DNA of 64,000 bases from Lepidodermella squamata (taxonomy: Eukaryota > Gastrotricha): the NCBI GenBank assembly GCA_047495785.1, contig JBLDXI010000032.1, forward strand, positions 1,984,001 to 2,048,000. The letters run 5' to 3'. The number at the start of each line of letters is the position of its first letter. Within the stretch, counting starts at the first letter, position 1. Position numbers and translations under genes: made by a program. The notes under the pieces are model-generated. The model saw only the letters and a list, made by a program, of their open reading frames with translations. It made no database searches and was not told the DNA's origin. This document shows positions 31,235 to 42,410 of this stretch, piece by piece.

Positions 31235-33386
31235 ATGCCTAATAAATCCGACACGAAATCGAATGTGCAAACGTATTCCATCGCTACTTCAACTATGCCT
31301 CGCCGCAAGAGTAAGTGCCTGATTAAACACCGACACCAATTATTCATCAGATTTACGCACCCAAGGTGAAGACAATTACTTTTCCTATGACATTTGCGTC
31401 ATAGTAACACTGCTCATGTTGGTCGTGGCTGGGATGCTGTTCGTTAAAATATCGTCATTACATCGAACGTCAGAAATCGCCTACACAACGTCATCTGATT
31501 CCTGCGCAAATTACTGTACATCATCCGAGCTGTGCCTTCAGCGAATGGCATTTCTCGTCGAATGGATGAACAAATCGGCTGATCCGTGCCAGAATTTTTA
31601 CGAATACGCCTGCGGCAACTTTCAACCGCAGAAGCTGTCGTTAATTGGACAGCCGAGTAACCTGCTCGAAGTTGCAAGTCATTGGGCTCAAAGCCGGATC
31701 CTTTTCAAACTGATTGGTAGGCAATTTTTGGGTCAAACAATTATTTTCACTACTATGGAATTTGCGGTTCCATTTTTACGTTTTGAAACCAAATTTTTCC
31801 CGATTTTGTGCAATTTTCCATATTTTATGTTATTTAGCTACCTGGTATCATCAACTTGGACGGATAAATTTCCAATGTTGGTTATCCGAAATATTTTTTT
31901 TAAATTGATAGATTATAGGGGAAACGTGAAACATGGAAACCCATAAGTATATTGGAAAAATCTAGTACTGGAACCTAAAATTTATTGCTTGAACCTTGAA
32001 ATTGGGGGCCGACATGGCACCCCTTGATTTTTATAAAATAAGTTAATCATTTTTATTATTTTTTTATTTTTTTTTCCCGCAGAAAATGATTGGATGTTCG
32101 ATTCACCGACTGATCGCAAAATTAAGGACTACTACGACATTTGCTTGAAGGGAAGCATTCCAGAAAAGCTCCCAGCAGATCTGGTCAAATATTTCGAAAA
32201 CGAAAAGAGCCTTCAAATCACCACAATAGCTGATCCAGCTTCACTTCAAGCCATATTTGAATCCTCCTTAAAGTACACGCTGAGCAGCTTTATCGACATT
32301 TCGCTCGAATATCCGCATGAAAATCGTATCGTTCTTCGCATACCTCGAAATATTTTGGAGTATTTCGATCTGCAATTTAATTTTTCTGGCGAGGATCGCC
32401 TGGTGATATCGAACCTGGAAGAGCTCTCGAAATTATGCCCAGTTTTCAATTGGGATTCCATCAATTTCGCTCTTAATCAAACCATTAGTATTGCTGATTT
32501 CGCTCGATTCACTTTGTACGCTGAATACGATTTCGATCGATATTTAAAGGAAATTTGCCGCAATTTCGAGGGTCTGATTCGGGAAAATTCTGGCGAAAAA
32601 TTGCGAAAATTCTTCGAAGGAAAAATAATTTCCCATTTCATGCCGCCAAAATCGCCGAGAAAGCCGATGGATTGCCTGCAGGAGGTGGCCGAATTTATGC
32701 CAAAAGCTACAGCGGCGAGGTACTGGCGAGATTTCTCGACGAAATACTCATCAAGGGGCGAAAATTACCTGCTTGAAATCGTGAGAAATTTTCTGCGAAA
32801 GATCGACAATTTCGATTCATTAACTATCGATGTATGGCCGGCTGTTGCTCCGATTCACAATCCTGATTTACTCGAGGAATCAATCCAGCCTAACAAACAA
32901 TCTTACGTTGAGACGTATTACAAAGCACGATTAGATAAGCTGCAAACTGAGTTTATCGATGCGTTGGAGGGCATAACTCGATGGCATTTCAACCCTTTCG
33001 ATGCCGGTTTTCGCCACTTTTCGACCGTTGAGCCAACTGTGTTTGTACTTCGCCCGGCCTTACTTCATCCTATTTACGACCAATCGTACCCGCCGGCTCT
33101 TAAATTCGGCTCTGTTCTGCCGAGTTTACTTCGAGAGGTCGTTAAAGTTGCAATGGCCGATGTTCGAAAAATGTCACTAACAGAAGTTGAAAGTCTCAGC
33201 ATGGCGTATTCGTACGAAATTTTTCGATCGCAAATCGAAGCCTGTGACGATCGAGTTGGACAATTCACGCAAGATCAACTGTTCTTCCTAGCCGCTGCTC
33301 AAATGCAATGCTCAACCAACAACAAGCCTGGCGAAAAACTATTTTCTGGAAATAATGAATTTTTGAATGCTTTTAAATGTGTTTGA
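31235..33386 (+). CDS. M13 (neprilysin)-family protein, predicted catalytically dead
   Basis: Three exons (31235-31310, 31351-31716, 32083-33386) give 581 residues. A short cytosolic tail and one membrane anchor (VIVTLLMLVVAGMLFV) make it a type II membrane protein. The M13 N-domain hallmark DPCQNFYEYACGNF follows. The C-terminal part keeps the approach to the catalytic site (VFVLRPALLHPIY, YPPALKFGS) and the tail (QDQLFFLAAAQMQCST). Where active members have HExxH there is LPSLLREVV, and the segment with the third zinc ligand (ENxAD) is absent. At 581 residues it is about 150 shorter than active neprilysins (roughly 700-780). Nematodes have several such M13 pseudoproteases; a ligand-binding or decoy role is inference. 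The 366-bp second intron is longer than most here. Confidence 0.87.
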
Positions 33387-34063
33387 ATTGAATGAAATTT
33401 ATCGATAAATCGAAGGCGGTCTATTTATTTGAATCGATATATACTTAGTCGCCAGCGTTAATCATTGATGAATTTATCCGCATTAAATAATTGATGGTAG
33501 GTATTCTGAGTTTGTCACTACAGCAGCAGAAAACGGCTAAAAGCAGCGCTCGATATAGCTATCAACTAAATAGTCACGCAAACATGTAGTTTTATACGAC
33601 ATCACCTGTTTCTTTTTGCGAGCTTTTGTTGTCCACTCACACAAACGGTTAGGTACGGTAAACCTTGAATATTTTTCCACTCACAGCATCTCGCATATAG
33701 TCGCAGTGTAGAGATAACATATATGCCATGTGTGCCAACTAACCATACACATACCAGCTGCTTTTTACTATATTACAACATTCACGAGCAGAGCACGAGT
33801 GAGCAAGAATTTTTCCAATATTATTATCGTATTGCGCAGACATTTTCTGTTGAAAAACGGAAAGCGCACTCATCATTTTTTGTTGATTTTTTTCTTTTTT
33901 TTGGCGTAGTTGTTCAATTAATTCTCTGCGTGTCATTGTTAGATGCACCTCATCGCACGTGTAGTTTTTATTGCTCTCATTTTTTAGGATTTTTTGTTAT
34001 TTTATTTAAAATTAAATTCATAAATTAACTCATGCGTTTTCACGGTTGATTCCAGTCGATTGA
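33387..34063. other. Intergenic
   Basis: 3' flank of the M13-like gene and 5' flank of the transporter gene. T-rich tracts; no gene, repeat or confident promoter element seen. Confidence 0.5.
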
Positions 34064-36243
34064 ATGGCGGCGTCAAAGACTAAATTTACAGGCGGAATTT
34101 TCACCGCAAAATCTGTCCGATCAGCGTTCGACGACGGTGATGAAGACATCCACTACGTCGCGGATGAATCGAAGCGAGCTTTGTTAGATGAAGCTCTGGA
34201 GAAGGACGAACGATGCGACTCGGGGCTGAGCCCTGGCAGCAATACCTCAATGGTCGATTCGGCTGAGGACCATCCGCCTACCGGCTACTTTCGAACATTT
34301 GTCAACTTTATCAAAGCGAATGTTGGAACGGGAATTCTGGCCATGCCCGATGCGATTAAAAATGCCGGATTAATTGTAAATTTTGCAATTTTTCATTAGA
34401 TGAATTGCGCTGAACTTTTCAGGGAAAATCATTTTAGGAGATAAATTATTTAAAATAATGCAATTAAAATGGTTTGAAATCTTCCGGACTAAATTTGATT
34501 CCGAATTTTCAGCTTCTAGAACTGAATTTTTCCAATTTTTGGCGATTTCGGAATTATTATTTTTTGATCGATAATGATCAACCCTACATGACCTTGGGAT
34601 TTTTTATATTTTTTATCTGAACTACCTGCTACCCTCAGGTGCGTATGAACTTTTTTGGGCTCCTATACCGAGTCCTATAATGCTGATATAGGAAAAATCA
34701 CTGGTTTGTAAAATCGATACTTAAAATCGATATCGGCTCTGATGAATTGACCAGCGATTTCCCGTGGGGACACGATATAAGAGAAATTTTTAAAGGATAA
34801 ATAAAAAATTTGAAAGTCATTTTCTGGCGAAGTTTTAATTGAACGATTATGCGAAATGACCTTTAAAATTGACCTCAAATTCAATTGAAACGCTCATAGC
34901 GCAAAATACGCATAATATTGAGATTATAGTCACTTAGGTATGATAAACACTTTTTTGAACTTCACTTGTGGAACCAAATTGAAATTGAAAATAATAATAA
35001 TAAACTTAATTTTTACAGTTTGGCAGTGTCTCATTAGTAGCGATCGGGCTTCTTTCAACCTACTGCTGCCACCAATTGCTACGAGCTTATCGACAAGTTT
35101 CAACCGACCAACCCATGTCCTACGCTCAGGTAATAGACCTGGTATTTCGGCGAACTTCAAGCCCTCGCCTCCGTAAACTCGCGAAACCAGCCCGAATTCT
35201 CGTCGATGTCGTGCTAGTCGTTACCCAGATCGGCTATTGCAGCGTTTACATTTTATTCTGCTCACGGCTAATCAAAGAGGTCGCCGATAGCTTCACGCCT
35301 GAAGCCGACCAGCAGAAAAGCATTTTATTCTTCGAGACATTAGTCACGTGTTTCCTCATCCCTTACTGCTTCATTACAACACTGAAAGTTCTTTCGATTT
35401 TCACGACCCTAGCGAATGCGCTGACAATCGGCTGTCTAGTCGTCGTTATGCAATACGTCTTCCGAAATTTGAAACCATTCGCAGAGGTCAATTTATTCCC
35501 GACCAGCTTCGAAACAGTCCCGCTATTTTTCGGAACAGCAATCTACACTTTCGAATCAATCGCCCTGATTTTACCCATCGAAAATCGCATGGAAGATCGG
35601 AAAAGGTTCCATGGCTGGAATGGATTGCTATCTATATCGATGGTCTTCATCATTTCGCTGTACGTTGTTGTCGGTTTTTTCGGCTTTCTGGCCTTCGGAA
35701 AGGATGCTCAGATGATTTTGTCGAACATGCCGCGTGGGGTCTGGCTGTATCAGTTAGTCAAACTACTCTACGTTCTATGCGTGGCAATTTCTTACAATCT
35801 CCAACTATACGTTCCGGTTCAAATTATGATGCCGTCTTTGAAGAGGAAAATCAACCGAAATTGGTTCACAAAATACGGTGAATACTTACTTAGGACTGGT
35901 CTCGTTCTTTTAACCTGTAAGTTTTTCGAAAAAAATTAAATATTCCAACCTTAATTTTCTGATTATTTCAGATGGCTTGGCTTTGAATATTCCATGTCTT
36001 GAGCATATGATTTCATTATTCGGAGCATTTGCTTCTTCGTGGCTCGCTCTGATTCTTCCGCCTGTGGTCGAAGTCGTTTCTTGCTATCATCCTGGTCAGC
36101 AAAAACGGCTAAATTGTTGGTTGTATTTGAAAAATTCGGCGATTATTTTGTTCGGACTGCTTGGATGCGTCATCGGAACAATCATGTCCCTCAAGTCAAT
36201 TTCTGATGCTCTACAACAACCCGGCGGTTGCTCGAGGTCTTGA
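34064..36243 (+). CDS. SLC36-type proton-coupled amino-acid transporter
   Basis: Three exons (34064-34375, 35019-35916, 35972-36243) give 493 residues. After an acidic, Ser-rich cytosolic N-terminus, the first membrane helix opens with the family motif FVNFIKANVGTGILAMPDA. This is followed by about ten more helices, for example VLVVTQIGYCSVYILFC, FFGTAIYTFESIALILPIE and GVWLYQLVKLLYVLCVAIS. GTGI(L)AMP and the FESI/LP(I)EN segment are hallmarks of the PAT/SLC36 branch of the amino-acid/auxin permeases, which move small neutral amino acids with protons at plasma or lysosomal membranes. Length and topology are normal for the family. The first intron (643 bp) carries a dispersed repeat. Nematode members include SKAT-like transporters; exact orthology was not tested. 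Confidence 0.9.
34691..34740. repeat. Dispersed repeat family E, copy in transporter intron
   Basis: The core GGAAAAATCACTGGTTTGTA with AAAATCGATACTTAAAATCG also occurs, diverged, at 48221-48266 (same strand) and 44251-44300 (opposite strand). Borders are not defined. Confidence 0.65.
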
Positions 36244-36899
36244 TCATGGGATGAAGACGTGGATCTTATTAATTATTACCTGTGTGCATGATATTGTAAC
36301 AATAATTACTGTAAAAAAAATTGTGGAATTTTTGGGGAGGTTTCTTTGTGCATTATTACCACCTCTATTATTATTCAAAACAGTTGACCTGTGATCTTTT
36401 GCGCTAAACATCAGTTATATAATGAAACAAGAAAATAAAATGGAAATATTTCATTCTTCATTCTGGTGGACTCAGTCAAATAGCTTCATATGATCTAAGA
36501 AAGATGAAAACGAATCCGTTTCTGTAGAAAATCGAGGCGTAAGTTCTCAAGATACCAAGCTAGTTTCAAACAGAGAAGAGGACGCAAAGCTATATACTGA
36601 ATTTTCCCCAAGTTTCCCAATATTATAGTTTGCGCGCTTGCGAAATTAGACACTGAAAATCGACAGAATGCCAATGGTAACAGATAGGAATTTGAGCCTC
36701 GTGTCCGTTTAGGTACTTGTTTTTTTCAAAAATTGGGAATTTTTTACACTTAATAAAAAGTTTAAAATTTTCGTGTATTTCAAATTCAATAAAACCTGCC
36801 CCGAAAAATTCAAACTCGTAAATTTCAAACCTTTTATCATTTATTTTTGAATGAAGTTGAAATAAACTTTATAGCAGATTAAAATTTAAAAAAATCGTT
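36244..36899. other. Convergent intergenic region
   Basis: 3' ends of the transporter (+) and desaturase (-) genes face each other. A possible polyadenylation signal, AATAAA, lies near 36434. No gene seen. Confidence 0.5.
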
Positions 36900-38908
36900 T
36901 TAAGAGTTCTTTTTTGCTGTATATTTCGCTGCTTCGTCTGCGATTTCTCTCAGGTGTTTCAACAATTTGACATTTCCCTCGAAGAATCCAAGCTTTTTAT
37001 ACTCAAGATTGTGTTTTCTACAAAAATCAACCACGTAATCGGTTGCTTTCCGCAGGTTATGGCGAGGCAGGCGTGGGAAAAAGTGATGCGCAACTTGAAA
37101 TTGCAGCCCACCGTGGACAAAGTCGATGATTTCTGGGCAGTAGAAATCCATGGTTGTCCGAACTTGATAGGCGGCGAATTCTTCATCCACCGCCATAGAA
37201 TCAGTCGACAAGTGATTATGCGAAACATACAGCTGAAGTAGTAGAACTATCAGCGCCAAATTCGGCATGAAAAAGTAGAAAACTCGCAGCGAATTATCAG
37301 GTATCAAGTAATAAATCATTGCGAAAAAATAAGCCCAATATATCATAATTGCAGCCAATTCGGTTCGCCACAGCTTCGGTTTTCGTTGCAAGTAGACGAA
37401 ACTGTCCTTGTACATGACAAAACGAGCGAGGGCCATGAGCGGAAGGTAGACCCAATGCTGGATTTGAACCATTTGCTGCGCGAAAGCATCGAAATGTAGA
37501 ATTCGTTGGTGATAGGTCGAGTAGATCGAATCGAAAAATCGCGTCGCGATAGCAACAAACGGCAACATCTTGAAATTAAATTAAAAAATCTGAATTATTC
37601 ACATTTTTATATAAAAAAATAAAATATTAATAAAAATAATAAGAAATATAATCATATCTACAGCGTGTCCCAAAAGTGGCGCATTTATTTTTCAATTTGG
37701 TAACATTTTGTAGGAAATTCAACTAATTATATTAAATTAATCCTACCGATAGCATATTCCATCTTTTATCCGCGATTTACCAGAAGAAATAAAAAATTTA
37801 CCGGAGAAATCCCGAAAACCCCGATGTTAACTGGCTCGGTAATTCTCGGTATTTTACCTGGTTGGAGCAATTTTCTCGCGACCTTTTTAATCCCATTAAC
37901 AAGGGATATGCTTGATATCTATTCTCGTGAATTTTTTGAATTTTTCTGAGAATTTGCTGGCCATGAGATGTGACTTCGTGTCTCATTTCGAGTTTTTGAA
38001 CCCTTTTCCGTGTATTTTCCTCGCTTGAGTTACTTATGGGACACGCTGTAGTATAAAATAATAAAATTATGATTTTTTTTAAATTTAATATTCAATTTTA
38101 GAAATTATATAAATATAGATAACTGCAATTAATTAAGGTTGTAATATTTTTTATATAAAACATAAATAAATTACCTCTGCGAATTCAAATTCGCATACCA
38201 TACCTGAATATGGGGATCATGTTCTGGATCATTCGGTACTAAATGATGAACAAAATGCGACGTTTTCCACCACCCTATCGATAAGCCGGTACAGGCATTA
38301 GACACGAAAATCCCAACATAGCTATCAGTCAGCCGTTTTTGCGTTATCGCGTTATGCCCAGTGTCATGCATTAAAACGGCACATTGTTGCCAGAATGAGG
38401 CCAGAAATAGCCCAGAAATAGCGCAACCCAATAGCGTGTGGCCGAAATTCCATAGAATAAAAAAGGCGATGGCAAATAGGGCGAAAATTGACGGGTAAGC
38501 TTTGGCGTAGTACCATTTACTTGTCTCGAAAAGGCCAAGTTTCGACAGTTCCCCGTGTAAATCGCGAAAAGCTAGCGATAACGGTCGATTAACAAATCTC
38601 GCCGTTTTTGGGTCATCAAGGTCAACGTTTGCAACATGAAAGCAATTAAGGTATTTGTGCAGTACTTCAGCCGAGTGATTCGTCAGCATTTGATCGGTCG
38701 CATCTCGGCCTAGCATGTGCTGGATGACAAGTTCGCCGCCTGGGTGTGACGCAGCCCATCGTGTGACGTCGAGAATTTGCGAATCGTAGATAAGCATCCA
38801 GCGACCTGAGGCGACTTGCCGGTGAACTTCGTCGATGGTGAGCTTGGGTTTTGATAGGCCATCGTCTGCTATTGGGCTGACAGCTCCGTCGGTAATATTC
38901 GCAGGCAT
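36900..38908 (-). CDS. Cytochrome b5-fused front-end desaturase (sphingolipid delta-8-like)
   Basis: Two exons (38908-38204, 37568-36900) give 457 residues. The start is the ATG at 38908; an upstream GTG in frame is not credible. An N-terminal cytochrome b5 domain has the haem motif HPGG (55-58). Three histidine boxes follow: HDTGH (181-185), HFVHH (218-222) and QVAHH (393-397), the glutamine in the third being the front-end signature. The surroundings (GLSIGWWKTSHFVHH, PNDPEHDPHIQ, FPRLPRHNL) resemble fungal and plant sphingolipid delta-8 desaturases more than the animal delta-5/delta-6 enzymes I know. The enzyme would act in the ER with b5 electrons to insert a double bond between an existing one and the carboxyl or base end. 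QVAHH replaces the usual QVEHH or QIEHH. The 635-bp intron is mostly a MITE. Confidence 0.88.
37661..38048. mobile_element. MITE family A, copy 2 (388 bp)
   Basis: Ends CAGCGTGTCCCA and TGGGACACGCTG are flanked by TA (37659-37660 and 38049-38050). It aligns over its length with 20106-20477. It fills most of the desaturase intron. Confidence 0.92.
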
Positions 38909-40918
38909 AACTAGTATACCGCAACCCGGTATATAATTAAGAAGATCTACGGCCACATGAAAATTGATTCATGACTTTAGATTTTTTCAGCATAATTCTA
39001 CATAATTTTTCCAATATTATTTTTCAAAAATCATCAACATGGTAACTGGTTACTTCAGACGGGTTACCTAAAATTACCGACTTGGTAGAATTTTTTCAAA
39101 TTATAAATTTTAGATTTTAGCCATGCTGGTTGTCTGGTGAAGGTCAATAATAGCCATTAACGCATTGATAGTAAGTTTTGCTGGCTCCTCATTTTCAAAA
39201 TATTCTGAAGGGTAACTACAACCCCAGGGTGTCTAAAAGGCACGTATCCAACCGTGGGAAATAATCGCATACATTTGAAGACCATGGATATAAATCAGTG
39301 TCTCATAGGCTTGGCGAAGAGCCGTGACCTGGTTTGTGGGACTGTCACCAAAATGAACCAAAGTGACATCGAGTATCATATGGGACCAAACTAAATTATG
39401 CATTTCTAGATAATTCTCATCTCGCTAATAACCTTTTTCTTTGAGAGCGGCTTCCAAGCCATCACCATTTTAGTGGTAATTGCTCAGGGGTGACATTAGG
39501 TAATAGGTCACGTGACCAACTTGACACTGGATTTTCTCTGTACCGGTAAATGATAACATTATGGGGTTTTCAAATTTCTTAATCCCCGATTTTTTCTTTA
39601 TTGAAATTTCGCGTATTAATGAGGAAAGAAAAATTAAAAAAATCTCAAAAACATTCTGGTACATTGTTCGAATTGCCAGGCTTGCCAGGTTTTAAAAATC
39701 TCAAATATTTCGTATCAAGCCGATGAAAACGAAGATTTGCACCGAAGATCTGAACTTCATGCAATAAGTGGATAAAAGGCTTGGCGGTTTCAATAGGTAC
39801 GTTTGTCCAGTGTCCACAAATGGGACCATGAGGTCCCACTACTGTGCTAATATCCTCAGATGAGGACGCCTACCTAACCGCATTGCATAGTTATTTTTTA
39901 CTCAATTTTTTGCAAACAAAGCCATTCATTATCAGGCAAGTGGAAAAATGCAACGGCACGCATTAAGGCTTATGCAGTCAAAATCTGCGTCTTTCAGCCA
40001 GATTTTTTGCAAGATCGTGGTTTCTCGAACCTACGGCTAAAACTCTTGCAAAAGAAGTTTACATGGCGTGAGTAAACAGAGAAACCATTAATGGACCCTT
40101 CTGAGAAGCGAAGGAAAACCATAAAAGTTCTCGGCTTTCTTGTTTGGGACATGCTAAGAACAAGACCGAATAATTGGGTCAAGGCTCAAGAACATTCGCA
40201 AACGGTAAATAAGATACTCCTAAGAAAGATTGGGACACAATGCCATAGAACAGTATGTGGCATAGAAGGAGGCTTTTTTAGCTTCATAAGGATCATAATA
40301 AATTATTGACTTTCGAAGTATTTATATATTTAAAAGATTATTTTCTGAAATTGGTCCCAATTTAATGTATGAAGTGAACCCCCTCACGAAAAAGTTGCTA
40401 TAAGGCTATGGTGACGCCTAATTATTGTCACCTAGTGTGACATGCAGCAAGCTAATTAGGCGATTGGCATTGTTCAATGCATAAATTATAAAGGTATGCT
40501 ATTATTTGCGCATTATTCATAAGAATCATTACCATAAATCGCGTCAAGAAAAGCTCGGCAAATGAGATTTCGTTATCGCTCTGGACTGGTCACCAGCCTG
40601 CAATAATTTTAGTACAACGGCAGTATTCGAAATTTCCGCGTAAAAATAGCGCCCGCTCGATAAGGCGAAAAAACCGTGCCCTTGCACCCCCTCTTCTCAA
40701 ATAATCTTATCAGCAATAGAAAGCGTGGCAGCTGGAAGAATTTTCTAGAAAATAATTCTGTTAGATGTTCCGCAAATTTATTTGATTTCTCAATACAAAA
40801 TTTGAGGCAGAGATTCGAATAACAAAACTTGGAAACAATCACGTGTGATATAAAATGCCAGCAGATGTGATTGTCAATTTATAAAATTTGAGCATAGTTT
40901 AAGGCAGCATTCCTATAG
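38909..40918. other. Intergenic, 2.0 kb
   Basis: Between the 5' end of the desaturase and the 3' end of the Gly-rich gene. Short open frames (for example 39994-40182 and 40091-40309) have no domain, no conserved context and no splice partner. A small inverted repeat, TGGGACC..GGTCCCA, is at about 39822-39837. I see nothing else. Confidence 0.5.
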
Positions 40919-41568
40919 TCAGAAGTAATCGGCACAGTTGCAGTTGGACGGGAACAAGCAGTTACAGGTGTTGATGGGTGAAACGCAGCCGAGTTTACAC
41001 GACTGGTGGTTGTAGCAGAGACGGGCGCAGGGCGAGCCGCCGAGTTGGTTGCCAACAATCGCACCCCCAGCACCGCCGAGGCCATTGAGCAGGCCGTTGG
41101 TTCCCAGAGCAGCGCCGATGCCGTTGAGGCCGCCCATACCGCCCAAACCACCCATCATACCGTAACCGCCGAGACCGCCAAGACCACCGAATCCGCCAAT
41201 GCCGCCCATGCCGCCGAGGCCACCGAAGCTGTTGCCAATCATTCCCAAGCCATTGCCAGGTTGAGCGCCGATCAAAGAGCTCTGCATCAATCCAATGCCA
41301 TTAGCTGCTCCTAGGGTGTTGCCGAGAGCTGCCTGGGCGAGTAGCGGGTTGATTTGACGGCGCTCTGAAATTTCAGGAAAATTATTAAAATTTCAAAATA
41401 AATTCAAAACTTACTCCTCATCAAAAACTTTTGCTCAATAAATTTTTCATCGGTTTTTTCGCGGCTATCATCACGAATTTCGCCGTTCGATGGTAACCGG
41501 GCTGAGTCGCTGAGTCCAAGCAGAACAACAGCGGTGAGTAAAAGCGTCAACAAGTTATTCGATGCCAT
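40919..41568 (-). CDS. Secreted Gly/Leu/Met-rich protein with Cys-rich C-terminus
   Basis: Exons 41568-41415 and 41364-40919 give 199 residues. The signal peptide is NLLTLLLTAVVLLGLSDSA. A dibasic site, MRKRRQ, precedes INPLLAQAALGNTLG and may be a pro-protein cleavage site. The middle is a run of GLGG, GGMGG and GFGG units. The C-terminus holds eight cysteines in about 35 residues (CARLCYNHQSCKLGC, then CNCLFPSNCNCADYF), like a small disulphide module. Nematode Gly-rich secreted peptides of this build are cuticular or antimicrobial; which applies here is unknown. The 50-bp intron splits the signal/pro region from the mature part. Confidence 0.85.
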
Positions 41569-42410
41569 TTTTAGTACTAAAGGTTATGTAGTTAAATGTG
41601 TTTTGTAAATTGTGTGAAATTAAAATGTGAGCTGAAACTGAAATTTTCTTCCCCTCAGCTCATGTATAGGCACGTGCTGCCCAGTCTTGAATCGCGTGCT
41701 TCTATGTTAATTAGCTGGCAGATTGCTTGTTGTTTACTTCGAATTTCCCGCTTTTTCCTTTCCAGGTTCAAGACAGAATTTTTTTAATTAAATTTTATTG
41801 TCATCAGTAATTAAAAGAATAATAATATCTCAATCATTTTTATAATGATATTAAATATTATTTTATGCAAGGCACATTCATCATTTTCCACCACCATCAG
41901 AATAATCAAAATATAATCAACTTTGTGCTTCGATATTGGAAAAGAAAATAAAAAAATTCGCTTTCACATATTTCAAAAATTTGCCAAATTTGGCAAAGTT
42001 CAATATGCAAGCAAATTACTATAATAACAACTTGGTATAGAATATCACAATAAAGGTACAGTATATAATATCATTAATATCACAGCAGGATATTATGTTA
42101 AATGAGGGTGCGTATACACGTTTGATTCGCCGCTCTCCGAAAAAGTTGAGTTATAATTCAATTTTATTAATTATTTTTTATTTCAGCTATAAAAAGTGCG
42201 TATTGTTTGTTCGACACGAAGTGAGCTATATGGAATAATTGCAATATTTAAAGACACTATATCAAGTTATTATATTATTAGAAAAAGTAGAAACTAAAAA
42301 ATTTGAAATTTTTGTGATGAGAAAATTGCTCTCTCGCCACGCATTTTGCAGCTACAAGTTTGATTTTGCCGTCATTTTTTTGATAAGGCATTGTCATATA
42401 ATAACAGTCT
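41569..42410. other. Intergenic, very AT-rich
   Basis: Upstream of the Gly-rich gene and downstream of the Trp-repeat gene. A CACGTG hexamer sits at about 41671-41676, on the 5' side of the Gly-rich gene, with TATACAT nearby; both are weak candidates for promoter elements. No gene seen. Confidence 0.45.

Noticed and set aside
41006-41314. Ala/Thr-rich plus-strand frame
   Set aside because: Antisense of the Gly-rich secreted protein.
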